From Pseudothioglobus sp905182815 (GTDB lineage: Bacteria; Pseudomonadota; Gammaproteobacteria; PS1; Pseudothioglobaceae), in assembly GCF_048087625.1 (NCBI RefSeq), contig NZ_CP159805.1, positions 186,001 to 250,000 of the forward strand: 64,000 nt of DNA, written 5' to 3'. Positions 9,197 to 16,781 of this stretch are shown in pieces; within the stretch, counting starts at the first letter, position 1, and each line of letters opens with the position of its first letter. A model generated the notes under the pieces. The model was not told the origin of the DNA. It did no database searches and saw only the letters and a list, made by a program, of their open reading frames with translations. The translations under genes and the position numbers were made by a program.

Positions 9197-10351
9197 ATGA
9201 AAAGTGATAATTCTATTAATCAGATTAAAAAGTTTCATCTCGCTAATGATGAGCTAGTGATTGATTGGCAAGATGGCAGTCAAAGTAATCTCTATAGTCA
9301 TTGGCTAAGAGATCATTGCCAAATGCCTCAATCAAGAAATGCTAATAATGGGCAGCGATTATTTAGTGTTATCAACATACCCAAAAATACCTCTATTGAA
9401 GAGGTTAAGCAAGATGAAAGAGGTGATCTACATATTCGGTTCATGCCTGAAAATTATTGGTCTATCTTTTCTCAGAACTGGCTATGGATAAACTGTTATA
9501 ACCTTAATAATCATTTCGATGATAGAAGTGAAAAAAACAAACATTTGTGGCAAAAAAATAGCTTTAAAGATGGCATGCCTAGGACCAAGTATAAAAATTT
9601 TCAAGAAACCGATGAAGGTAGGCTAGAGGTTTTGCGTGCAGTTCGAGATATGGGTTTTTGCATTATCGAAGATGCTTCTATCAAAGAAGGGCTTGTTCAA
9701 TCTGTAATTTCTCAGCTAGGATTTACTAGAGAGACAAATTATGGAAAATTATTTGAAGTTCGAACTGAAGTAAAACCAAATAATCTTGCTTATACTAATA
9801 TGAGACTTGGTTCCCATACTGATAATCCGTATCGAGACCCTGTTCCAACAGTACAGCTTTTACATTGCCTAGAAAGCTCAACACAGGGTGGAGAGTCAGT
9901 TTTGGTGGATGGCTTTAATGCGGCAAAAAAACTGAGAGAAGAAAGCAGTAAAAATTTTGAAAATTTAACAAATAACTGGATTAATTTTCGTTTTTCTGAT
10001 GATAAAACAGATCTTAGGTCTAGAGTGCCAATGATAGAAGTTAATGATAATCATGAAGTTATCAAGGTGAGATATAACAATCGATCTATCGATACAATTA
10101 ACCTGCCTTCAGAGAAGATTCGCCCATTTTATTTGGCATATCGGCACTGGGGAGAGGTAATAGAGAGAGATGAGTTAAAGGTTATATTTCAGTTAGTACC
10201 TGGGGAAATAATTATATTTGACAACACTAGAGTGATGCATGCAAGGACCGCTTTTTCTGATAAAGGTAAGCGCCATTTACAGGGTGCTTATACAGATTTA
10301 GATGGCCTTTATAGTCTTCTTAATATTCTAGAAAATCGAAATAATGACTAA
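9197..10351 (+). CDS. tmpA: gamma-butyrobetaine-hydroxylase-like 2-oxoglutarate oxygenase, probable TmpA (trimethylaminoethylphosphonate hydroxylase)
   Basis: The 384-residue protein (from the ATG at 9197; a TTG at 9179 is also in frame) combines an N-terminal DUF971-like domain (about 1-95) with a C-terminal TauD domain. Iron ligands are H207 and D209 in GSHTDNPYRD and H348 in RVMHAR, and R359 is the likely 2-oxoglutarate anchor. It overlaps the next gene, a PhnZ/TmpB-type HD oxygenase, by eight bases. In Leisingera the TmpA/TmpB pair hydroxylates and then cleaves 2-(trimethylamino)ethylphosphonate, and TmpA had been annotated as butyrobetaine hydroxylase. The overlap and partner are the main reasons to prefer TmpA over carnitine biosynthesis. 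The zinc-site cysteines usual in the N-terminal domain are mostly absent. Confidence 0.72.
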   Translation: MKSDNSINQIKKFHLANDELVIDWQDGSQSNLYSHWLRDHCQMPQSRNANNGQRLFSVINIPKNTSIEEVKQDERGDLHIRFMPENYWSIFSQNWLWINCYNLNNHFDDRSEKNKHLWQKNSFKDGMPRTKYKNFQETDEGRLEVLRAVRDMGFCIIEDASIKEGLVQSVISQLGFTRETNYGKLFEVRTEVKPNNLAYTNMRLGSHTDNPYRDPVPTVQLLHCLESSTQGGESVLVDGFNAAKKLREESSKNFENLTNNWINFRFSDDKTDLRSRVPMIEVNDNHEVIKVRYNNRSIDTINLPSEKIRPFYLAYRHWGEVIERDELKVIFQLVPGEIIIFDNTRVMHARTAFSDKGKRHLQGAYTDLDGLYSLLNILENRNND

Positions 10352-10907
10352 GATTAATAGTGATAATATTGTAAATCATATCGAAGATGTTTTTAAGAGG
10401 CGTGGTGCTGAATCCTATTTAGGTGAAGACGTAACAATGGCCCAGCATATGCTTCAAGCTGCACAGTGCGCTGAGCAATCTGGTGCAGATGCCAGTCTAA
10501 TTGTTGCTGCACTCCTTCATGATATAGGGCACTATAAAAATGAAATACCTGAGTCAGTACTAGCCAAGGGTATGAACAATTTTCATGAAGAAGCGGGCGC
10601 TAATTTTTTAGAAGACTACTTTCCAACATCAGTTGTTGAGCCAATACGTCAACATGTTTCTGCAAAGCGCTATCTATGCTCTGTTAAGTCAGACTATTTT
10701 GAACGTCTTACACAAGCCTCAATACACACTCTTAATTTGCAAGGTGGCCCAATGAGTAAAGATGAAGTTAAAGAGTTTGAAAAAAATATTTATTTGGATG
10801 ATTGCATAAAACTGCGTTACTGGGATGAGGAAGCTAAAGATTCTTCAAAGTCTCATCCACAATTTTCATACTTCAGGCCTTTAGTAGAGTCATTAGTTCA
10901 ATATTAG
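10344..10907 (+). CDS. tmpB: HD-domain mixed-valent di-iron oxygenase of the PhnZ/TmpB family (C-P bond cleaving)
   Basis: The 187-residue protein carries the complete PhnZ-type metal set: H35, H59, D60, H81, H104 and D161. It also has the pair Y25 and E28 (in SYLGEDV) and K108, which match the substrate residues of PhnZ (Y24, E27, K108). Ordinary HD phosphohydrolases lack this combination. Family members oxidatively cleave a 1-hydroxyalkylphosphonate to a carboxylate and phosphate. PhnZ yields glycine and TmpB yields glycine betaine. The start overlaps the upstream oxygenase by eight bases, so the pair is translationally coupled. Which substrate is used cannot be settled by motif reading. 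Confidence 0.85.
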   Translation: MTKINSDNIVNHIEDVFKRRGAESYLGEDVTMAQHMLQAAQCAEQSGADASLIVAALLHDIGHYKNEIPESVLAKGMNNFHEEAGANFLEDYFPTSVVEPIRQHVSAKRYLCSVKSDYFERLTQASIHTLNLQGGPMSKDEVKEFEKNIYLDDCIKLRYWDEEAKDSSKSHPQFSYFRPLVESLVQY

Positions 10908-11002
10908 TATTTAACTTAAAAATACTCTCTATTTTTAATCGTCATACATGTCTTCATTGGGAAAGTATAATATTAGTCTAACAAATTAAATTTAACCAGT
11001 TA

Positions 11003-11473
11003 ATGAATAACAATAAATTACTAATAATCAATGGCCCTGGGCTTTCCGATTTAAGTAACTTTAATGAGTATGGTTATGAGCACCTGACCTTGGAAAAGTT
11101 GCAAAAAAAATGTTTGGAGACGTGCAAATCATTAGGCATGGAGCTAGATTTTTTTCAAACTGATGATCAGGCTTCTTTGACAAAAAAAATAGTTGAAGGA
11201 ATAACAGAGTGTGATGCATTAATTATCAACCCTGTTGGGTACTCGCATGAATCAACTTTTGATTTAGATGCCTATGCTTCAAATATAAAGTTTGATATTC
11301 TTAAAAATAAACCCGTGATTGAGGTGCATATTACAAATATTTTCCATGATAACGAGGGCATCTCTGAGCCTGTAATAGTTTCAAAAAGTGGAGTCGGATT
11401 TATATGTGGCCTTGGCGTTCATAGCTATGAACTAGCTATTAGAGCAATTCATGAAAAACTAAACCATAATTAG
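11003..11473 (+). CDS. type II 3-dehydroquinate dehydratase homologue with degenerate active site
   Basis: The 156-residue protein follows the flavodoxin-like AroQ fold: LLIINGPGLSDL at the start, LIINPVGYSHES with N76 and H82, and VIEVHITN with H109. However, the active-site loop lacks the catalytic arginine present in the neighbour (R17 there), and the RESFRH segment that binds the substrate carboxylate is replaced by HDNEGISEP. The stop codon directly abuts the ATG of a canonical AroQ, so the two are tandem paralogues and may form mixed oligomers. A different substrate is equally possible. Confidence 0.75.
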   Translation: MNNNKLLIINGPGLSDLSNFNEYGYEHLTLEKLQKKCLETCKSLGMELDFFQTDDQASLTKKIVEGITECDALIINPVGYSHESTFDLDAYASNIKFDILKNKPVIEVHITNIFHDNEGISEPVIVSKSGVGFICGLGVHSYELAIRAIHEKLNHN

Positions 11474-11923
11474 ATGAATATTTACGTAATCAATGGACCT
11501 AACATAAACCTTCTTGGAACGCGGGAGCCAGAAATTTATGGTAGCGAAACATTGGGTGATATTGAAAAAAAATGTATAGAACAAGGCTTAAAAGATAACC
11601 ATTCTGTTAAATTTATGCAGTCAAATTATGAGGGCGAAATAGTTGAATGGATTCAGCATGCAATCAAAGAAAAAATCGATGCTATTGTTATTAATGCAGC
11701 AGCTTACACCCACACTTCGATTGCAATTCATGACGCATTAAAATCTTTTTCAGGTTTCAAAATAGAGTTGCATATTTCCAACCCACATTTACGTGAATCT
11801 TTTCGCCATGTTTCTTATATCTCACCTGTGGTAGATGCTGTAGTTGCTGGTTTAGGTCCAAGTGGGTATAGCCATGTTATTCAATTATTAACAGAGCTAA
11901 AAAAACAATATAACGAAGCGTAG
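11474..11923 (+). CDS. aroQ: type II 3-dehydroquinate dehydratase
   Basis: This 149-residue protein has every key residue of the class II dehydroquinase: R17 and Y22 in the mobile loop (GTREPEIYGSETL), N74 and H80 (VINAAAYTHTS), H100 (IELHISNPH), R107 and R111 (LRESFRH). The enzyme removes water from 3-dehydroquinate in the shikimate pathway and works as a dodecamer. In many Gammaproteobacteria aroQ precedes accB-accC. Here it instead follows a degenerate paralogue and lies opposite a demethylase-like gene. It could serve shikimate synthesis or quinate catabolism; the former is the default. Confidence 0.9.
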   Translation: MNIYVINGPNINLLGTREPEIYGSETLGDIEKKCIEQGLKDNHSVKFMQSNYEGEIVEWIQHAIKEKIDAIVINAAAYTHTSIAIHDALKSFSGFKIELHISNPHLRESFRHVSYISPVVDAVVAGLGPSGYSHVIQLLTELKKQYNEA

Positions 11924-11961
11924 ATATGTCCTAGTAGGTATTCTAAGATGGGTATTTTTTA

Positions 11962-14397
11962 TTAAGATAAGATTCTACTGAAGTTACTATCATATGGTGC
12001 AAATGGAATAACCTCCACTGAGATCATTTCTCCTAATAAATCTAGCAGCATTTGAGTTCCCAGCTCTGATTTTTCTGGATTTACAAATGCGTATGCTAAG
12101 TTAAGGTTTACTCTGTGTCCCCAATCACCCGAAGTTATTGTTCCAATGACCTTACCATCCTCCATAAGTGAGGCTCCACCATAAGCAGGAGCGTGCTTAC
12201 AAGCAACTTTGAGACATACAAGTTTTTGTTTTGGGCTATTTTTAATGCGATTTTGTAATGCGTCTTTACCAATAAAGTTATCTTTGTTTAGGTTAACAAA
12301 GCGATCAAGACCAGTTTCAAAGGGATCAAATTCAGTTAATAAATCTGACTTCCATGCTAAAAATCCTTTTTCCATTCTCATGGACTCTACAGCTCTAGAC
12401 CCAAACAGCTTCATTCCAAACCCTTTTCCTGCATTAGAGATTGATAGATAGGCTGCATACAGAAATGCATTTGGAACATGCACTTCATAAGCAAGCTCAC
12501 CTGAAAAACTTACTGACATTACAGTGGCTGGAGAAAAGCCTATGAAACATTCCCTGACACTAAGCCATGGAAAGGCCTCCTTACTCCAATCTTCACGACT
12601 ACAACTAGATAGAACTTCTCTGGAATTTGGCCCTGCTAAAAGAAGAATAGTTTGGTCGTTCGTTAAACTTTTAATTTCAACCTCTTCATCGGCTTTTAAG
12701 TGTTGTTTTAGCCAATCCATGTCATGAAACTCAGATGCTGCAGCTGAGCCATACCAGATTCTTTTTGGACCTCGATCTGAGGATGGAAGATTAGAAATTG
12801 TTGCTTCACTTTTTATCATTCCAAAGTCATTAAGAAGGTAACCTAATCCAACCCGACCTATCTTGTGAGTAATATTGCCACAAAACATTCGATCAATAAA
12901 ACTCTCGGCATCTGAGCCACTTATTTCAAAACGGTTAAAGCCATTAACTTCGGTCAGCCCCACATTATTTTGGACATTTTTTACTTCATTTGCGACAATA
13001 TCAAATGCTTCATCAAAGTGAAATGAAAGCGAAGGATGAAAGTCCTCAGATGGTTTTATGTATTCCACACGCTCCCATCCATTAATGACTGTGAATTCTG
13101 CATTTTCTTTTGCCATTACTGGGGTAAGAGGAGTAGTTTTCGCATTGCGAGCAGCTGGGCGATGCTCATGTGGAAAGTGAAAACGGAATTCGTTTTGGTA
13201 GTCTTCAATGGCCTTGAGAGAGGTCATCTCAACATTAGCATGAGTTGTAAATCTTCGAGGATCAAGGCACCAGGTATCATAGCAAGCCTCACCATGCACA
13301 ATCTGCTGAGCGAGAAGCCAGCCATGTCCACCACCTTCACCTAGTCCTGCACGAAGACCAATAATGCAAAAAGCATTCTCCTTGCCTGGAATTTTTCCAA
13401 CCAGTGGAGCGCCATCAATTGTGTAGGTAATTGGGCCATTAATGATGCTTCTGATGCCAGCATTCATAAGAGCTGGCATGCGCTCAAATGCCCCATCCAA
13501 AACATCAGTCACTCTCTCTAAATCATCTGGACAGAGAGCATTCACAAAGTTTGGATCAATGCCATCCATTCCCCATGTCTTACAATTTTGTTCATAAAAA
13601 CCAATCAAAAGCCCACCCTTATCTTGTCGACAATAATAGTCAGATATTGGGCAACGAAGTAGGGGCATGCGGTGACCTGCCTCAGCTATTTCAGGAATAT
13701 CTTCTGTTAAAAAATATTGATGCTCCATCGACGCTACAGGATGATGAACTCCCATCATTGCGCCGACTTCATTGACTCTATAGCCGCAGGCATTAACAAT
13801 AATATCGCAATCAATATCACCATTTTCAGTGGTTACTTTCCAAGTGCCATCTTTATATTGTTTTAGGCCAATGACAGGGGTATTTGTATAAACTTCTGCA
13901 CCAGCTTGACGCGCTTTTCGGGTTAATGCGTGACACAATTGATATGGATCTATATCTCCATCTAGTGGGTCCCATAATCCACCAATTAAATTTTTTGTTG
14001 AGATCAATGGATGACGTCGTTGACACTCCTTTGCATCAATTACTTCAAAATCAACATCCATACCTCGAGCCATTGAAGCGAAGTGATGGTAGCCCTGTAT
14101 TTGTTCTTTTGTACTCGCAAGTCTTATTCCTCCATCACCGTAATTGTAGTTGATTGGGTGATCTGGATCTTCAGATAATTCTTTGTATAACTTAATTGAA
14201 TGTGTTTTTAAGCCAACCATTGTTTGGTTCATGCCAAAATTCGTAACCTGTGCCGCAGAGTGCCAAGTTGTTCCACTAGTTAGATCATTACGTTCGACAA
14301 GAACAACATCAGACCAGCCCTCTTGAGTAAGGTGATATAAGGTGGAGCAGCCCGCAATTCCTCCCCCAATAACTACAACTTTCGCTTTTGTCTTCAT
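11962..14397 (-). CDS. FAD-dependent dehydrogenase with C-terminal GcvT domain (dimethylglycine/sarcosine dehydrogenase-like), copy 1
   Basis: The 811-residue protein has an N-terminal FAD domain (VVVIGGGIAGCSTLYHLT, with WH in TSGTTWHSAAQ at the position used for covalent flavin in dimethylglycine and sarcosine dehydrogenases). A middle FAO_M-like segment follows, then a GcvT folate domain (FSGELAYEVHVP and VESMRMEKG near residues 660-700). Family members oxidise N-methyl groups and pass the carbon to tetrahydrofolate. It lies convergent to aroQ and upstream of a CIA30 gene on the same strand. A paralogue lies at 38.6 kb. The substrate cannot be assigned. Dimethylglycine or sarcosine would fit the TmpAB neighbourhood. 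Confidence 0.8.
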   Translation of the reverse strand: MKTKAKVVVIGGGIAGCSTLYHLTQEGWSDVVLVERNDLTSGTTWHSAAQVTNFGMNQTMVGLKTHSIKLYKELSEDPDHPINYNYGDGGIRLASTKEQIQGYHHFASMARGMDVDFEVIDAKECQRRHPLISTKNLIGGLWDPLDGDIDPYQLCHALTRKARQAGAEVYTNTPVIGLKQYKDGTWKVTTENGDIDCDIIVNACGYRVNEVGAMMGVHHPVASMEHQYFLTEDIPEIAEAGHRMPLLRCPISDYYCRQDKGGLLIGFYEQNCKTWGMDGIDPNFVNALCPDDLERVTDVLDGAFERMPALMNAGIRSIINGPITYTIDGAPLVGKIPGKENAFCIIGLRAGLGEGGGHGWLLAQQIVHGEACYDTWCLDPRRFTTHANVEMTSLKAIEDYQNEFRFHFPHEHRPAARNAKTTPLTPVMAKENAEFTVINGWERVEYIKPSEDFHPSLSFHFDEAFDIVANEVKNVQNNVGLTEVNGFNRFEISGSDAESFIDRMFCGNITHKIGRVGLGYLLNDFGMIKSEATISNLPSSDRGPKRIWYGSAAASEFHDMDWLKQHLKADEEVEIKSLTNDQTILLLAGPNSREVLSSCSREDWSKEAFPWLSVRECFIGFSPATVMSVSFSGELAYEVHVPNAFLYAAYLSISNAGKGFGMKLFGSRAVESMRMEKGFLAWKSDLLTEFDPFETGLDRFVNLNKDNFIGKDALQNRIKNSPKQKLVCLKVACKHAPAYGGASLMEDGKVIGTITSGDWGHRVNLNLAYAFVNPEKSELGTQMLLDLLGEMISVEVIPFAPYDSNFSRILS

Positions 14398-14408
14398 ATA
14401 TTTATTCT

Positions 14409-14996
14409 CTAATAGTAAAACTCTATTGTTGAGACTGAGACATCAGCTATGAAATCTTTGCCATAGGCCACAATACCAAATCTTCTAATTTTTTTTGGAT
14501 CCAAGGCTGAGTCTTTTGACCATCTTCGTTCGAATTTATTAAAGGGCAGGTCAATCATTTGCCACTGTTCATTCGCTATGAAAGTTGTAGCATAATAGTC
14601 TGATGGAGACCAGCTTTCATTGGTTCGAATGTGAATATAGTAAGTTTCCCCATTGCCTCTTACCTTGAGTCGAACACCTTGAAGGTTTTTACCTTCCTTT
14701 TCAGAACTTGCAAATGAGACCCCAGAGCGAAACTGAATAAAGCCACCATTGTTTGCTGTACTAACATTGCCTGTAAGCCTTGCATAATAGGTTTCTCCAT
14801 CTTGTTCAAGTGTTACTTGGCCATCCGATACCCCGCCCATTACTCGATCACTTGTGTACTGCCAGTACTTACCACTATCAGCATTAAATGGGAACGATAG
14901 GTCTTCAACAGCAATCGCTTTTGAGCTAATAGTAATCATAACTATTAGGAATAAAAAATAACTTATTTTTGAAATTTTTAATGAATTTATCAGCAT
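14409..14996 (-). CDS. exported CIA30-family (NDUFAF1-like) protein
   Basis: The 195-residue protein starts with a hydrophobic signal segment (about residues 10-29, ending SSKAIA). A CIA30 domain follows, recognisable from SDRVMGGVSDGQVTLEQDG and the later YYIHIRTN and WSPSDYYATTF stretches. In mitochondria CIA30 assists complex I assembly. Bacterial members are carbohydrate-binding-like beta sandwiches of unknown role. The predicted export argues against a direct complex I function here. It ends 11 bases before the flavoprotein gene on the same strand and may be cotranscribed with it. Confidence 0.75.
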   Translation of the reverse strand: MLINSLKISKISYFLFLIVMITISSKAIAVEDLSFPFNADSGKYWQYTSDRVMGGVSDGQVTLEQDGETYYARLTGNVSTANNGGFIQFRSGVSFASSEKEGKNLQGVRLKVRGNGETYYIHIRTNESWSPSDYYATTFIANEQWQMIDLPFNKFERRWSKDSALDPKKIRRFGIVAYGKDFIADVSVSTIEFYY

Positions 14997-15048
14997 ATAA
15001 GATAATAGTCAGATCATATAAAAACTATATTATATGGGGATTCAATAC

Positions 15049-15678
15049 TTATTTTTTTCTAAATACTGTGATAATTACATGGTCACTTCCATGGTCTTTA
15101 TCTGGATTATTTCCATAAACATCTACTTCATAGAAAATTGGCTTAGTAATATTTTTTTTAATTTCTATAAATTTTTTATCAAAACCAGCCTTTTTAAATA
15201 ACTTATAGTGAATCGTAAAAACAAAAAGACCACCAGAGCGAGTAACCCTTAAAAGCTCATCTAATACATTTGGTCCAACATGCCCATGAGTAAAAGTTCC
15301 TGCACTTACAATTGCTCCATAATGATTATCATTTATCAATAATCTTTTCGTTAAGTCTGCCTCGATTATTTTTGAATAACAATTTTTTGCTCTAGCAATT
15401 TCTAGCATTTCAGGAGAAATATCAATAGCATCTATTTCGCTTGCACTCTGGTTTAAACATTCTCCAATCAGACCTGTTCCTGCGCCAACATCAAGGATTG
15501 GATTATCTGTATCATTGGAATATTTAGCATAATATTTAGCTATTTCTATCGGAGAGCGGTAGTCATTTTGCTTGGCAAAATCATCATCATATGTAGATGC
15601 CCAAGTTTTATATAAATTTATTGAATCCTCAGGAGTCTTCAATGAATACGCATCTTTTAAACCTTTTTTTTCAGTCAT
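15049..15678 (-). CDS. SAM-dependent methyltransferase, class I
   Basis: The protein (209 residues from the ATG at 15678; a TTG at 15696 would add six) has the Rossmann motif ILDVGAGTGLIGECL and an acidic second strand IDAIDISPEMLEIA, followed by FVFTIHY, consistent with a type 11/25 methyltransferase. The ATG is chosen because a promoter (TTGGAC, 17 bp, TACAAT) ends six bases upstream of it. The TTG would lie inside the spacer of that promoter. The methyl acceptor is unknown. Composition and context suggest an accessory gene. Confidence 0.78.
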   Translation of the reverse strand: MTEKKGLKDAYSLKTPEDSINLYKTWASTYDDDFAKQNDYRSPIEIAKYYAKYSNDTDNPILDVGAGTGLIGECLNQSASEIDAIDISPEMLEIARAKNCYSKIIEADLTKRLLINDNHYGAIVSAGTFTHGHVGPNVLDELLRVTRSGGLFVFTIHYKLFKKAGFDKKFIEIKKNITKPIFYEVDVYGNNPDKDHGSDHVIITVFRKK

Positions 15679-15684
15679 CCTAAG

Positions 15685-15738
15685 ATTGTATATCAACTTT
15701 AACTAAAGTCCAAATTTCGTTTGATGTGTGATGAAGGG
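15685..15738 (-). promoter_or_regulatory. repeat-borne promoter A (leaderless) for the methyltransferase gene
   Basis: Read on the minus strand, a conserved block (CACATCAAACGAAATT) leads into -35 TTGGAC (15713-15708), a 17-bp spacer and -10 TACAAT (15690-15685). Six bases separate the -10 from the ATG at 15678, so transcription should start at or within a base or two of the start codon. Related elements are found at 16.54, 17.90, 56.36, 57.04 and 57.89 kb. Confidence 0.7.
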
Positions 15739-15799
15739 ATTATTAATAGTTGGCTAAGTTCAATAGAGGGTCCCCAATAACTTCAAGTTAGTAATTAAT

Positions 15800-16530
15800 T
15801 TAAATTTGAATCGCTTGATTTCTATTTAAACCTGTATTAGGATCGATAATTGGCTCCGATGAATATTGAGCTAGATAAGCTGTTCTTGTTTTGGATGATT
15901 GATTTGCTCCAGAGGCATGAGGCGTAAGACTAGAAAATACCACAAGAGCCCCTGCAGCAACATGTAAAGTCTTTGCTTTGGCCTCATCGACCTCAATAAA
16001 TAGGTCTTTTGATTTGTCTGACCATTGGTGAGTTAATACTTCTGCAGTGGTCCCTATTTTTTAGGGATAACCGATAAAGGTCCATTCAATGAATGGGTAT
16101 CATCAAGCGCCAGCCAAGTTGTCAAATAGGGCTTGTGGTCAAAATTTATGTATCCTGAATCTTGATGCCAATTAAAACTCGACTGCGTGTTAGGCTCTTT
16201 CATTACGAATTGTTCATTGAAAATAAATGCATCGCCATCAAGTAACTTTGTAACAACTTCCTTTATAGGTTTGCTTTTAAGATATTTCTGAATTGCAGGA
16301 TAATAGCTACTTTGATTTTTAATAAACTTTCGACCAGCTTTTGAAATATCACCATAATGCTTATTGTTATATGATTGCTTAACTCTATTCGATTCTTTAT
16401 CAATTTCTTTAAAGATGTCATTGAGTGATTCTTTAAGCTCTAACAATACTCCTGAGCTAACAAAATCTTCTAATACGAGAAAGCCGTGAGATTTGAATTC
16501 ATTGACTTTTTGTTGTGTTAATTTTTGCAT
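15800..16530 (-). pseudogene. PhyH-family 2-oxoglutarate oxygenase interrupted by a single frameshift
   Basis: The first 158 codons (16530-16054) encode a PhyH N-terminal half with the iron-binding HQDSGY motif and stop after LSVIPKK. A second frame, reaching a stop at 15800, continues directly with IGTTAEVLTHQWSD and includes the distal histidine in TPHASGANQSSKTR. Joined, they give about 243 residues, a full PhyH protein. The junction is a run of six A residues on the coding strand; one extra A would restore the frame. It may be a real pseudogene, a sequencing indel, or a gene relying on slippage. The remaining coding sequence looks intact, suggesting a recent event. Confidence 0.8.
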
Positions 16531-16536
16531 GATAGA

Positions 16537-16592
16537 ATTATATTCTAGATTGAATTAAAGTCCAAACTTCGTTTCATCTGTGAGGGAGGTAT
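16537..16592 (-). promoter_or_regulatory. repeat-borne promoter B (leaderless) for the PhyH gene
   Basis: On the minus strand this has -35 TTGGAC (16565-16560), a 17-bp spacer and a perfect -10 TATAAT (16542-16537), six bases before the ATG at 16530. The upstream conserved block (CACAGATGAAACGAAG) is a close relative of promoter A. Homology with the A copy continues further upstream, to about 16628. No room exists for a ribosome-binding site, so the mRNA should be leaderless. Confidence 0.72.
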
Positions 16593-16781
16593 TATTAATA
16601 GTTAGCCGAGTTCCATGAGCCTGCCTACCCATACCTTCAAAGTCTTTATTTATATGCGAGGGATGGTTTCTCTGAAGGTGGTATGTATAGCTATAAATTA
16701 TTTATATATATATGTAGTTCATTATGCTGTTTATCTTTCCCTAGCTATGGATTACAATGCGTTTTTTTTAACATAAAAATC

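Noticed and set aside
16054..16080. Programmed -1 frameshift site in the PhyH gene
   Set aside because: The zero-frame codons AAA AAA TAG are preceded by CCT, so no standard slippery heptamer is formed, and no downstream stimulator is obvious. A simple indel explains it.
16683..16781. Upstream in-frame ATG at 16683 as the start of the exported protein
   Set aside because: It would place 33 residues, including another hydrophobic run, before a well-formed signal peptide that begins at 16782.
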